Source: Comamonas denitrificans
Lineage (GTDB): Bacteria > Pseudomonadota > Gammaproteobacteria > Burkholderiales > Burkholderiaceae_C
DNA length: 64,000 nucleotides
NCBI RefSeq assembly: GCF_017368815.1
Contig: NZ_JAFNME010000011.1
Span: 1-64,000, forward strand
Reading direction: 5' to 3'
In this document: positions 55,298 through 62,817 of the stretch, piece by piece
Layout: each line of letters starts with the position of its first letter
Position numbering within the stretch: position 1 is the stretch's first letter
The notes under the pieces: model-generated
Databases searched by the model: none
The model's input: the letters and a program-made list of their open reading frames with translations, nothing else
Told to the model about the DNA's origin: nothing
Program-made: the position numbers and the translations under genes

Positions 55298-56575
55298 TCA
55301 CGATACAAGCTTGTCAATTTCAGCTCTTGCTTTGATATTCAAGGATACCGGGCCTCCGGCATACTCGCGTAAAAGCAACCCTTGTTGGACGAGCTTGTCT
55401 AATGTGGCATCAAGATTGTGGACTTCTCTGCAAAAATGATTACGCAGAGTTTCTTGCGCAACTGATTTTTGCCCCCAAAAATGTTTCGTGTAGAGTTTGA
55501 GAAGAACTTGGCGACTAGATACATCAATTGCACCCACACTCCTAAAACCCTCAATAGACTCATCCAGATTTTCGAGTATTTTTTCGTAATCTTCAATTCC
55601 GAAGTAATGGCTGTGAGTCTTTCTCACCGTTGCAACGTGAGATGAACCAATCAGAACCACTTCGAAATGCTTTTCCGCTGGGAATTGATTTTCGTAGTGA
55701 ACATAAGCCTTGATAGCTTCATCTGGGGTTTTTCCAACAATATCCCAACTCACAAATTTTCCTGAACTCCAATCAAAGACGATAATCCAATTATTGATTG
55801 GACTTGAGCTTCTCCTTTCTTTCTCGGTAAGAGTAAGAATAATATCTTCATTTACATGGCTATCAATGGCTTTTGATAAGCTATGTTTTCGAATAATTCC
55901 CTCAGCCTCTTTCTTTGCCACATCAATTTCTAGTCGAAAACGAACCGACGGGGTGCGGCCAGATTCAATTTCAAAGAAGGCGTCAGACAATTTCTGAAAG
56001 TATGAAATGACTCTCTCATCACCTTCACTTTCTTTTAAATGGCGTCCGTAAATTACCGAGGTGCGCTCAATACTTTCTGCCCAGTAATGCTGAATCCGAC
56101 TTCTAAGCTGAAGTTCCAATTTCTTTCCACTGCGCTCAAGTAGTAGGTGTACTGAGCGATAGCCAGTAATGTCTCGCCCCTTCTCCCGATAGTCCGTAAT
56201 GCGTACAAGCTTGAGTTCTTCTGTGCTTTCTATCTTTGCCTTAAGAAATGAAATGATTTGATCAACCAATTCATTTTTCTCAACAATTATTCGACATCCT
56301 CCGATGTCTTGGAGTTGCGTGAGTCGGACACTGAGACGATTTAGCTTTCTTATTATTTGCGGCTTTCGCTTCAATCGTTGGGCTATGTAGTAATCATGGC
56401 CATATTCGTTAAGCCATCTCTGGAGTTCCAGTGTTGTTTCGGATAGCGGCTCAAGGTGTGACTTTCGATATTCGTCGAAGACGTCTTCGAACTCAACCAT
56501 TTCTTCGACATTACGGAAGCTGTCTTTCGCAAACGCAATTCCCGCCCTGTCAATTTTGCTTTTTGTGAGAGCCAA
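55298..56575 (-). CDS. RelA/SpoT-domain protein in cassette IV
   Basis: A 425-residue protein. The N-terminal half is a (p)ppGpp-synthetase-type nucleotidyltransferase domain: RLKRKPQIIRKLNR (67-80), DIGGCRI (90-96), GYRSVH (138-143), ELQLRSRIQHYWAE (154-167). There is no HD hydrolase domain. The C-terminal 230 residues are unlike RelA/SpoT and end in a winged-helix-like stretch. Small alarmone synthetases are about 200-250 residues, so this is a long form; toxic alarmone synthetases with fused regulatory domains exist in phage defence, but assignment here is inference. Start is TTG 56575 with AGGAG eight bases before, just inside the cassette boundary. Confidence 0.85.
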   Translation of the reverse strand: MALTKSKIDRAGIAFAKDSFRNVEEMVEFEDVFDEYRKSHLEPLSETTLELQRWLNEYGHDYYIAQRLKRKPQIIRKLNRLSVRLTQLQDIGGCRIIVEKNELVDQIISFLKAKIESTEELKLVRITDYREKGRDITGYRSVHLLLERSGKKLELQLRSRIQHYWAESIERTSVIYGRHLKESEGDERVISYFQKLSDAFFEIESGRTPSVRFRLEIDVAKKEAEGIIRKHSLSKAIDSHVNEDIILTLTEKERRSSSPINNWIIVFDWSSGKFVSWDIVGKTPDEAIKAYVHYENQFPAEKHFEVVLIGSSHVATVRKTHSHYFGIEDYEKILENLDESIEGFRSVGAIDVSSRQVLLKLYTKHFWGQKSVAQETLRNHFCREVHNLDATLDKLVQQGLLLREYAGGPVSLNIKARAEIDKLVS

Positions 56576-56591
56576 CGAAATTTCTCCTAGT

Positions 56592-56648
56592 AGCTAACGT
56601 CCCTGCTAACCGGCGCCGAAGGCGTCCGAGTTGAGCGCAATGTTAGGC
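56592..56648 (-). repeat. attC site of cassette III
   Basis: On the minus strand: R'' GCCTAAC (56648-56642), TCAACTCGGACGCC, TTCG loop, GGCGCCGG, and R' GTTAGCT (56598-56592). Recombination would occur between G and TTAGCT. The relA-like gene starts 22 bases further on. Confidence 0.85.
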
Positions 56649-56672
56649 CAATAAGCGGGTGAAAGATATAAA

Positions 56673-57266
56673 CTATTTTGCTCGACGCAATCTATTTGCT
56701 TGCGCTCTTTGTTCAAGACGTTGATGCCAGTCTCTTCCTTTTTCCCCGCATCGGTCACGAATTGCCGCTTTTAATTCTGCTGTTTGCGCATTCAGACGCT
56801 TTACCTCTGCGAGTAGGCCATCTCTTTGCGACTCCATTGTTTTCTTGTCCTCTAAAACCTTGCCTATAAAATCATTCAGTGATCTGATTTCTGTTAAGTA
56901 TTCATTCTTCTGTTCTCGGGTTGAAGTTTCTAGTTTTGATTTCAGTTCATTTTTCTTTGTGAATGCTTGATTAAGAATTCTGATTATGGCACCAAAAGAG
57001 TCTCTGGCGTCATTTAGAAGTTTGTATGCACTATCAGCAACCCTGTGAGAAGAAAAATGAAGATCAGTTAAAAAATGAAAATCATAAGATTGTTGTGCCT
57101 GTTTAAGATGAACTTCAATGTTTTTTCGATGTTCTTCGACAGTCTTTTTGACTTCCTCGCGTTTTGACTCCCAATTTCTGCGTGCGGCTCTTTCTCCTTC
57201 GGATGCCGACGACATGATTGCCGCCACAACTCCAACGGCTACGATCGGGGCGATTACCCAAAACAT
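56673..57266 (-). CDS. membrane-anchored coiled-coil protein, cassette III gene B
   Basis: A 197-residue protein. The N-terminal hydrophobic segment WVIAPIVAVGVVAAI (residues 3-17) should anchor it in the inner membrane. The rest is charged and strongly helical, with long coiled-coil stretches (EEVKKTVEEHRKNIEVHLKQ; MESQRDGLLAEVKRLNAQTA) and a basic end. No enzymatic motif is visible and I recognise no family. The start lies two bases after the stop of gene A, and its ribosome site GGAG is inside gene A. Translational coupling suggests the two products act together. Two-gene cassettes are unusual and often encode toxin-antitoxin or defence pairs. Confidence 0.82.
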   Translation of the reverse strand: MFWVIAPIVAVGVVAAIMSSASEGERAARRNWESKREEVKKTVEEHRKNIEVHLKQAQQSYDFHFLTDLHFSSHRVADSAYKLLNDARDSFGAIIRILNQAFTKKNELKSKLETSTREQKNEYLTEIRSLNDFIGKVLEDKKTMESQRDGLLAEVKRLNAQTAELKAAIRDRCGEKGRDWHQRLEQRAQANRLRRAK

Positions 57267-57268
57267 GG

Positions 57269-57820
57269 TTAATCTCCGTAAGAAAGCAAACGATCTGGCA
57301 TTGAAATGGGAGGCAAACTTTTCACAAGAACATCTAAACTTTCATTTGCCTTTCCGCCAAAAGCAGAAAGTTGTGAAATAAGCTCAGTTGCCATATCTTT
57401 GTAGATTATTTTATGTTCGGATGAGGTATTATTGGAAAGTGCCATCTGCGACGCACGTTCAGCCATTTTTAATACCTGCATTCTTTCAATGTGAAGTAAT
57501 TTCAACTCACCTTGAACCGTATCATAAAATCGATCAATTTCAAGACGCCTCTGAGATAGTTCCTCCATTTTTAATTTGTAAGTTTTATCTAGGGCATCAT
57601 GAATTACGCCTGCTTGCGCCTTTACTCGTTGCATCTCTGCGTCAAGGCGTTTAGTTTCAAGGCGATAGGCTAAGGTTCTGGCATATGCCTCTGCTACGAA
57701 ACCAAGAGGGTTAAATGCCTTTGCCACCGTGACCCAGTTAGCTTCTGTTTGAACTGGGTTAGGGGCGTCAATGGAGTCAATCGTGACTCCACTAGGTTTT
57801 CTGGGCTTTCCTTGTGACAT
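57269..57820 (-). CDS. cytosolic coiled-coil protein, cassette III gene A
   Basis: A 183-residue soluble protein from ATG 57820 (MSQGKPRKPSGVTIDSI), with AAGGA upstream. After a Pro-rich N-terminus comes AKAFNPLGFVAEAYARTLA, then a long amphipathic helix rich in Glu, Arg, Lys and Gln (residues about 65-140). I see no catalytic motif and recognise no family. An upstream in-frame extension to 57907 is attC sequence. It lies 29 bases after the cassette boundary, so it is the first gene of cassette III. Confidence 0.82.
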   Translation of the reverse strand: MSQGKPRKPSGVTIDSIDAPNPVQTEANWVTVAKAFNPLGFVAEAYARTLAYRLETKRLDAEMQRVKAQAGVIHDALDKTYKLKMEELSQRRLEIDRFYDTVQGELKLLHIERMQVLKMAERASQMALSNNTSSEHKIIYKDMATELISQLSAFGGKANESLDVLVKSLPPISMPDRLLSYGD

Positions 57821-57843
57821 ACGATGATCCTTGTGATGAAAAA

Positions 57844-57903
57844 GCCTAACGGGCGAGGTAAGCCGACCGCCGGAGGCGGGTCGGCTTGACTGCGCAGTTA
57901 GAC
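57844..57903 (-). repeat. attC site of cassette II
   Basis: On the minus strand: R'' GTCTAAC (57903-57897), TGCGCAG, TCAAGCCGACCCGCC, loop TCCG, GGCGGTCGGCTT, and R' GTTAGGC (57850-57844). A very good match to the classic 60-bp type and nearly identical in its arms to the attC at 54991. Confidence 0.9.
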
Positions 57904-58133
57904 CCATAAGCTAAAGCAGGAAGTGTTGAATTGATGACGGGCACGAACCGTAAAAAAAATCACAGCACCGCAAAAATGATAGCTACTTGCGCTTGCAATT
58001 ATGCAACCACCAACTACCGTAGTCAGCGCTGCAAAGTAAATCACCCATGCAAGCGATGAAACAGTGGCATCAGAGTCATCCGGATTTGTTCAAGAGGAGA
58101 GTATATTATCATCCGGAATGCGGAAATTATTTT
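57904..58133 (-). other. tail of cassette II
   Basis: About 230 bases between the membrane-protein stop and its attC. An open frame of 63 codons (58089 down to 57898) has two hydrophobic stretches but no ATG, and ends on the TAA of the attC R'' box. It may be a decayed gene. The dispersed repeat core lies inside it. Confidence 0.4.
57972..58003. repeat. dispersed repeat inside cassette II
   Basis: AAAAATGATAGCTACTTGCG (57972-57991) followed by CTTGCAATTATG is the inverted core, in the tail of cassette II. A second cassette carrying the same repeat family as the chromosome. Confidence 0.6.
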
Positions 58134-58841
58134 TTATTTCATTACGAAACGGTACGCTTTCACGATTAGAAAAGCAAAGAATGAAATAACCAAGAATGCA
58201 ACCAAATACAGAGAGCTAACGATTAAATATTCCTTAAGGAATATTTCTTTCTGCTTAGCTGCAGCGGAGATAATAGAGGTATTCAAGGATTTTATGAATT
58301 CTAATGAATCGCCTTGAGGCATTACTTTAATCGTTGATGCCCCAGATTCGAAGTGGCAATACAGCGATAATTCAAAGGTGTCTTGATTGATTTCTACGTC
58401 CCAGCAAGTAAGCAAAAGTTTACCTTTATCGAAAAAAGAGGGAGTCTTGTTTCTGCTTAGCATTAATGCTGCATTCTCTCCCAAAAGGATTTTTATGCTC
58501 TCGGGTTGAGGTTGCAATCCCAGGTTCACAGGATTAATGTGGGTTATGGTTACATCTTTCAGATATATGGGTTCTACGAGTGCATGCACAAGAAATTTTA
58601 AAAAGCCTTTTTCCTTGGAAAATTTGTGACCATACATGACATTTATCCATTCATCTCTGTCACGCATGGCACTCTGATTGGCACCGTCATACTGGTCAAT
58701 CCAAGTGCAATAATTTCCGTATCGACAAACTATATCTCCTTCGATTCTGTCTGCTACTACATTTTTTGCAGTAATGACGCCAGCAATAATGAGCGGTATG
58801 AAGCAAACCAAGAAAAGCTTCAAAAATCTCTTTGTATTCAT
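58134..58841 (-). CDS. membrane protein with periplasmic domain, cassette II
   Basis: A 235-residue protein with hydrophobic segments near each end (about residues 8-25 and 205-230) and a domain of about 175 residues between them, probably periplasmic. That domain has cysteines in VCRYGNYC (a likely disulfide), LLTCWDV and LYCHF. The topology resembles membrane-anchored sensors or immunity-type proteins, but I recognise no family. Start ATG 58841 lies 34 bases after the cassette boundary. Confidence 0.78.
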   Translation of the reverse strand: MNTKRFLKLFLVCFIPLIIAGVITAKNVVADRIEGDIVCRYGNYCTWIDQYDGANQSAMRDRDEWINVMYGHKFSKEKGFLKFLVHALVEPIYLKDVTITHINPVNLGLQPQPESIKILLGENAALMLSRNKTPSFFDKGKLLLTCWDVEINQDTFELSLYCHFESGASTIKVMPQGDSLEFIKSLNTSIISAAAKQKEIFLKEYLIVSSLYLVAFLVISFFAFLIVKAYRFVMK

Positions 58842-58869
58842 GATAAATTTAAACGACTTATCTGAGTGT

Positions 58870-58946
58870 AACTAACGTTGGAATTCAGGGCGACCTGTGG
58901 CAGGCAAAGCCTGACACTGGGTCGGCCCTGGAATGAGTTGTTAGGC
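58870..58946 (-). repeat. attC site of cassette I
   Basis: On the minus strand: R'' GCCTAAC (58946-58940), a long imperfect palindrome (CCAGGGCCGACCCAGTGTC and its complement), and R' GTTAGTT (58876-58870). At 77 bp it is longer than the other three and has a different arm sequence, so it probably has a different origin. Confidence 0.82.
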
Positions 58947-58976
58947 TGCATTGCGCGAATGGCGGCCAGCTATAAG

Positions 58977-59363
58977 CTAGGGTGCAGCCCTACGGATTTT
59001 CTGAGCTGAAAGTGTTATATGTAGCATGAGCGCCCCCTCATCTACTCCTTTAAGAGGATTCTCTCTACACCAGTTATCCATCCACGCAAAGGCTTGATCT
59101 GCTGATGAAAGCTCGGAAAGCGGGTCATATGCAGAGTTTGGCTTTACGCTAAGAGAGTTGAACATTTTGTTTAAGCCAGACAGATAGCCCATAAGCCACA
59201 CATCCGAACCGGGGCGAGATTTTTTGATCCACTGCCCGCAGTCCGGAACACCGAAGCTGGTGGTGTAGTAAGACTGCTCACTTGAAGTTCCAGCGTTATC
59301 TTGTGCTACGGAATGGCCAGATACTGATAGAGCGAGGAATATGGCGAGCAGTGCTTTGAGCAT
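58977..59363 (-). CDS. small exported protein, cassette I
   Basis: A 128-residue protein with a signal peptide (MLKALLAIFLALSVSGHSVA). The mature part has DCGQWIKKSRPGSDVWLMGY and a second cysteine in DNWCREN, so one disulfide is likely. The GY-x-SG-xN pattern after the first Cys recalls Rap1a/Tai-type immunity proteins, but the match is weak and I do not assign it. ATG 59363 is 24 bases after the boundary with GGAG upstream. It is the cassette nearest the attI side, so it should be the most strongly expressed if a promoter exists. Confidence 0.78.
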   Translation of the reverse strand: MLKALLAIFLALSVSGHSVAQDNAGTSSEQSYYTTSFGVPDCGQWIKKSRPGSDVWLMGYLSGLNKMFNSLSVKPNSAYDPLSELSSADQAFAWMDNWCRENPLKGVDEGALMLHITLSAQKIRRAAP

Positions 59364-59381
59364 CGAAGATCTCCGTTTGCA

Positions 59382-59475
59382 GCTTAACTAGAATTAGGCA
59401 GCCTAATTTCTCAAAAATCAGACCGCCTATTACAAAAAAATTTCCCTACCTCCCTCTGAGAAAAAATTAGGCACC
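59382..59475. other. right end of the integron array, possible degenerate attI
   Basis: GTTAAGC (minus, 59388-59382) has the R' form and is the likely start of cassette I. To its right lie the palindrome ATTAGGCAGCCTAAT (59393-59407 region) and a wider inverted pair, CCTAATTTCTCA and TGAGAAAAAATTAGG. No integrase follows. The region may be a decayed attI site or an unrelated repeat. Confidence 0.4.
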
Positions 59476-59542
59476 CCTAAAAAATTCCAGACGAAGCACC
59501 TGCCCATCATCCAAACTTTTGTTACACCCGCCTTACAAAACC

Positions 59543-59765
59543 TTACTTCACCCATTCCCCTTGCCGTTCGCGCACCACGTCTTTTAAAAAGCGCCACACG
59601 GCCTGAATGCGGGGCTCGGTTTTGGCTTCTTCGGGCATGCTCATCCAGAAGGTGCGGGTAAAGCAGGCTTGCCAGCAAATCGCCCACGCAATGAATAAAG
59701 CGGCGGCGGCGTAAATCGTCACTGTACGCCACCGCCGCAAAAAAGCGCCAATGATCCCAATCCAT
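59543..59765 (-). pseudogene. lysR remnant with internal deletions and frameshift
   Basis: The start [12 protein letters not shown] and the end FTRTFWMSMPEEAKTEPRIQ...FLKDVVRERQG closely match the intact LysR at 52030. Only 223 bases remain. The N-terminus is joined to a piece matching HHGFVHYVDDLL (here [12 protein letters not shown]), then the C-terminus follows in another frame. About 650 bases of the middle are gone. It sits where a divergent regulator of mmsA would be expected, so it is probably the former local regulator. Confidence 0.8.
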
Positions 59766-59911
59766 GCGTGGCAGTGCATCTGTGCTTTTTTGCAGATAAA
59801 AACTGCACAAACGCCTATTGCTCTATCAAATTTGCACACTACCATGGGCTTATCGATTTTGTTTATCCGGCTTTAGACCGGTTTTTTTCACCCTCCAGGA
59901 GACATTGCGCA

Positions 59912-61411
59912 ATGAGCATCCCTACCGTCAAGCTACTTATCAACGGCGAATTTGTTGAATCCAAAACCACCCAGTGGCGTGATGTGGTGAATCCCGCTAC
60001 GCAAGAAGTGCTGGCCCGCGTGCCTTTTGCTACGCAGGACGAGATCAACGCCGCGGTGGCTGCGGCCAAGGAAGCGTTCAAGACGTGGAAGAAAACCCCC
60101 ATTGGTGCCCGCGCCCGCATTTTTTTGAAGCTGCAGCAGCTGATTCGCGAAAACATGGGCGAGCTGGCCGCGCTGCTGACGGCTGAACAGGGCAAAACCC
60201 TGCCCGACGCAGAGGGCGACGTGTTCCGTGGCCTGGAGGTGGTGGAGCACGCCAGCGCCATTGGCAATCTGCAGCTGGGCGAGCTGGCCAACAACGTGGC
60301 CGGTGGTGTCGATACCTACACGCTGCTGCAGCCGCTGGGTGTGTGCGCAGGGATTACGCCGTTTAACTTTCCGGCGATGATTCCGCTGTGGATGTTCCCC
60401 ATGGCCATTGCCACGGGCAATACCTTTGTGCTCAAGCCGTCTGAGCAAGACCCGATGGTGACCATGCGCCTGTGCGAGCTGGCACTGCAAGCCGGGATTC
60501 CGGCCGGGGTGCTGAACGTGATTCACGGTGGCGAAGATGCGGTAAACGCCATTTGCGACCACAAAGACATCAAGGCGATTAGCTTTGTCGGCTCGACCCA
60601 CGTGGGCACGCATGTGTACAACCGCGCCAGCCTGAACGGTAAGCGCGTGCAGTGCATGATGGGCGCAAAAAACCACGCCATCGTGCTGCCCGATGCCAAT
60701 AAAGAGCAAACCCTGAACGCCATTGCCGGTGCCGCCTTTGGCGCAGCGGGCCAGCGCTGCATGGCCCTGCCGGTGGTGATGCTGGTGGGCGAGGCGCAGC
60801 AGTGGCTGCCCGACCTGATCGCCAAAGCCAAAACCCTGAAAATCAGCGGCGGCAATGAGCCGGGCACCGATGTGGGCCCGGTGATTTCGTGCAGCGCTTT
60901 GAGCCGCATTGAGGGCCTGATTGAGCGCGGCATTGCCGATGGTGCCAAGCTGGTGCTGGATGGCCGCAAGCCCACCGTGCCCGGCTACGAAAAGGGCAAC
61001 TTTGTCGGCCCGACCATCTTCAGCGGCGTGAAACCGGGCATGAGCGTGTACGACCAAGAAATTTTTGGCCCCGTGCTGTGCGTGGTCGAGGCGGCCACGC
61101 TGGATGAGGCCATTGAGTTCATCAACGCCAACCCCAACGGCAACGGCACGGCCATCTTTACCCAGTCGGGCGGCGCAGCCCGCAAGTTCCAGGAAGAGAT
61201 CGACGTGGGCCAGGTGGGCATCAACGTGCCCGTGCCGGTGCCCGTGCCGCTGTTCTCGTTCACTGGCAGCCGCGCCTCGAAGCTGGGCGATCTGGGCCCC
61301 TACGGCAAGCAGGTGGTGCTGTTCTACACCCAGACCAAAACGGTGACAGCCCGCTGGTTTGACGACAGCACCCTGGGCCACGGCGTAAACACCACCATCA
61401 GCTTGAAATAA
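59912..61411 (+). CDS. mmsA: methylmalonate-semialdehyde dehydrogenase (CoA-acylating)
   Basis: A 499-residue aldehyde dehydrogenase of the MmsA subtype. The catalytic cysteine is in [11 protein letters not shown], with [13 protein letters not shown] for NAD binding and the subtype feature [14 protein letters not shown]. It turns methylmalonate semialdehyde into propionyl-CoA in valine degradation. ATG 59912 has AGGAGA upstream; the longer frame to 59768 runs into the lysR remnant. First gene of mmsA-acd-mmsB. Confidence 0.95.
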   Translation: MSIPTVKLLINGEFVESKTTQWRDVVNPATQEVLARVPFATQDEINAAVAAAKEAFKTWKKTPIGARARIFLKLQQLIRENMGELAALLTAEQGKTLPDAEGDVFRGLEVVEHASAIGNLQLGELANNVAGGVDTYTLLQPLGVCAGITPFNFPAMIPLWMFPMAIATGNTFVLKPSEQDPMVTMRLCELALQAGIPAGVLNVIHGGEDAVNAICDHKDIKAISFVGSTHVGTHVYNRASLNGKRVQCMMGAKNHAIVLPDANKEQTLNAIAGAAFGAAGQRCMALPVVMLVGEAQQWLPDLIAKAKTLKISGGNEPGTDVGPVISCSALSRIEGLIERGIADGAKLVLDGRKPTVPGYEKGNFVGPTIFSGVKPGMSVYDQEIFGPVLCVVEAATLDEAIEFINANPNGNGTAIFTQSGGAARKFQEEIDVGQVGINVPVPVPVPLFSFTGSRASKLGDLGPYGKQVVLFYTQTKTVTARWFDDSTLGHGVNTTISLK

Positions 61412-61424
61412 GCCCTGCCACCTA

Positions 61425-61442
61425 AGAACGTGAACACGCTCT
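61425..61442. repeat. solo palindrome AGAACGTG-AA-CACGCTCT
   Basis: Near-perfect inverted repeat (one mismatch) 13 bases after the mmsA stop, matching the palindrome at 11045. A strong hairpin GAAAGCGCCAGG / CCTGGCGCTTTC (61445-61456 / 61472-61483) follows directly, without a T run, and may stabilise or end the mmsA message. Confidence 0.55.
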
Positions 61443-61501
61443 AAGAAAGCGCCAGGTGCAGCCTGCCCTGCCCTGGCGCTTTCGCCCCAAGATTTATGCA
61501 C

Positions 61502-61553
61502 AAAATCAGGCTCTAGCCCTTTATTTATAAGCGCTAATAGCTATTAAAATTAG
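61502..61553. repeat. dispersed repeat before the acyl-CoA dehydrogenase gene
   Basis: AAATCAGGCTCTAGCCCTTT and ATAAGCGCTAATAGCTATTA are the two halves of the family, the most complete copy in the window. It ends only about 10 bases before the start codon and provides sequence next to the ribosome site. Confidence 0.65.
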
Positions 61554-61562
61554 GAGACCTGT

Positions 61563-62729
61563 ATGGATTTTGAACTCAACGAAGACCAACGCGCCTTTGC
61601 CGATACGGCGCGGCAGTTTGCCCAGGCCGAGTTGGCCCCGCACGCTGCGCACTGGGATGCCGAGGGCATCTTCCCGATGGAGGCCATCGCCAAAGCGGGC
61701 GAGCTGGGCTTTTGCGGCCTGTATGCGCCCGAGTGCATCGGCGGCCTGCAGCTGCCCCGGCTGGATGCCACCTTGGTGTTTGAGGAGCTGGCGGCGGTTG
61801 ATCCCAGCACCACGGCCTTCATCACCATCCACAACATGGCGACCTGGATGCTGGGCACCTGGGCCACCGACGAGGTGCGCGCCGAATGGGGCGAGCAACT
61901 GACCAGCGGCCAAAAACTGGCCAGCTACTGCCTGACGGAACCGGGCAGCGGCTCGGATGCGGCCAGCATCAAAACCCGCGCTGAACTGGTGGGCGGCGAA
62001 TACGTCATCAACGGCAGCAAGGCGTTTATCAGCGGCGCAGGCAGCACCCAAGTGCTGGTGCTGATGGCGCGCACGGGCGATGCGCAGTCGGGCGCAGGCG
62101 GCATCAGCGCGTTTGCCGTGCCGGCGCATTTGCCGGGTATCAGCTACGGCAAAAAAGAAGAAAAAATGGGCTGGAACAGCCAGCCCACGCGCACCATCAG
62201 TTTTGACAATGTGCGCATTCCCGCCAACCACCTGCTCGGGCGCGAGGGCGAGGGTTTCAAAATTGCCATGAAGGGGCTGGACGGCGGGCGCATCAACATT
62301 GCCACCTGCTCAGTGGGCGCGGCGCAAGGGGCTTTGGCCCACGCCCAGCGCTATATGCAAGAGCGCAAGCAGTTTGGCAAACCGATTGCGGCCTTTCAGG
62401 CGCTGCAGTTCAAGCTGGCCGACATGGCCACCGAGCTGGTCGCCGCGCGCCAGATGGTGCGCCTGGCTGCCAGCAAGCTCGATGCCGGTGCCCCCGATGC
62501 CAGCACCTATTGCGCCATGGCCAAGCGCTTTGCCACCGATGCGGGCTTTACGGTGATCAACGAGGCGCTGCAGCTGCACGGCGGCTATGGCTACATCCGC
62601 GAATACCCGCTAGAGCGCCTGCTGCGCGATGCCCGCGTGCACCAAATTTTGGAAGGCACCAACGAGATCATGCGCGTGATCATTGGCCGCAGAATGCTCG
62701 ATGGCGATGCGCCAGAGGCCATTCGCTAG
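61563..62729 (+). CDS. acyl-CoA dehydrogenase, probably isobutyryl-CoA
   Basis: A 388-residue flavoprotein. Family motifs include CLTEPGSGSDAASIKTRAE and the catalytic-glutamate region HQILEGTNEIMR near the C-terminus. Between mmsA and mmsB, an isobutyryl-CoA dehydrogenase role in valine breakdown is the best fit. Specificity cannot be read from sequence alone. Confidence 0.92.
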   Translation: MDFELNEDQRAFADTARQFAQAELAPHAAHWDAEGIFPMEAIAKAGELGFCGLYAPECIGGLQLPRLDATLVFEELAAVDPSTTAFITIHNMATWMLGTWATDEVRAEWGEQLTSGQKLASYCLTEPGSGSDAASIKTRAELVGGEYVINGSKAFISGAGSTQVLVLMARTGDAQSGAGGISAFAVPAHLPGISYGKKEEKMGWNSQPTRTISFDNVRIPANHLLGREGEGFKIAMKGLDGGRINIATCSVGAAQGALAHAQRYMQERKQFGKPIAAFQALQFKLADMATELVAARQMVRLAASKLDAGAPDASTYCAMAKRFATDAGFTVINEALQLHGGYGYIREYPLERLLRDARVHQILEGTNEIMRVIIGRRMLDGDAPEAIR

Positions 62730-62817
62730 CATTCAGTCGCCAATGGCGACTGAATTTCCGTCGCCAAGCCAGCCTCTGCATTCACAACACCAACCATCCA
62801 CCAACAGGAGACACACC

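Larger units (their letters stand above)
54756..59388 (-). mobile_element. integron gene-cassette array lacking an integrase (CALIN)
   Basis: Four complete attC sites (54991-55050, 56592-56648, 57844-57903, 58870-58946) are all oriented on the minus strand, and every cassette gene is on the minus strand. Starts lie 22-34 bases after each recombination point. Each attC has R'' ending CTAAC, an imperfect palindrome with TTCG-type loop, and R' GTTAGNY. No integron integrase is present in the window. The right end (GTTAAGC, 59382-59388) begins the first cassette. The region is visibly richer in AT than its flanks. Confidence 0.85.

Noticed and set aside
55005-55301. 98-codon minus-strand frame ending NPALKPTRLRRSA
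   Set aside because: The ending is translated attC sequence and the rest overlaps the relA-like 3' end and cassette tail; not a gene.
57821-57907. N-terminal extension of cassette III gene A
   Set aside because: The extension is translated from the attC site of cassette II; the ATG at 57820 with AAGGA is the real start.
59543-59810. 126- and 100-codon minus-strand frames as intact small genes
   Set aside because: Both are frames of one broken lysR copy; their ends match different parts of the LysR at 52030.
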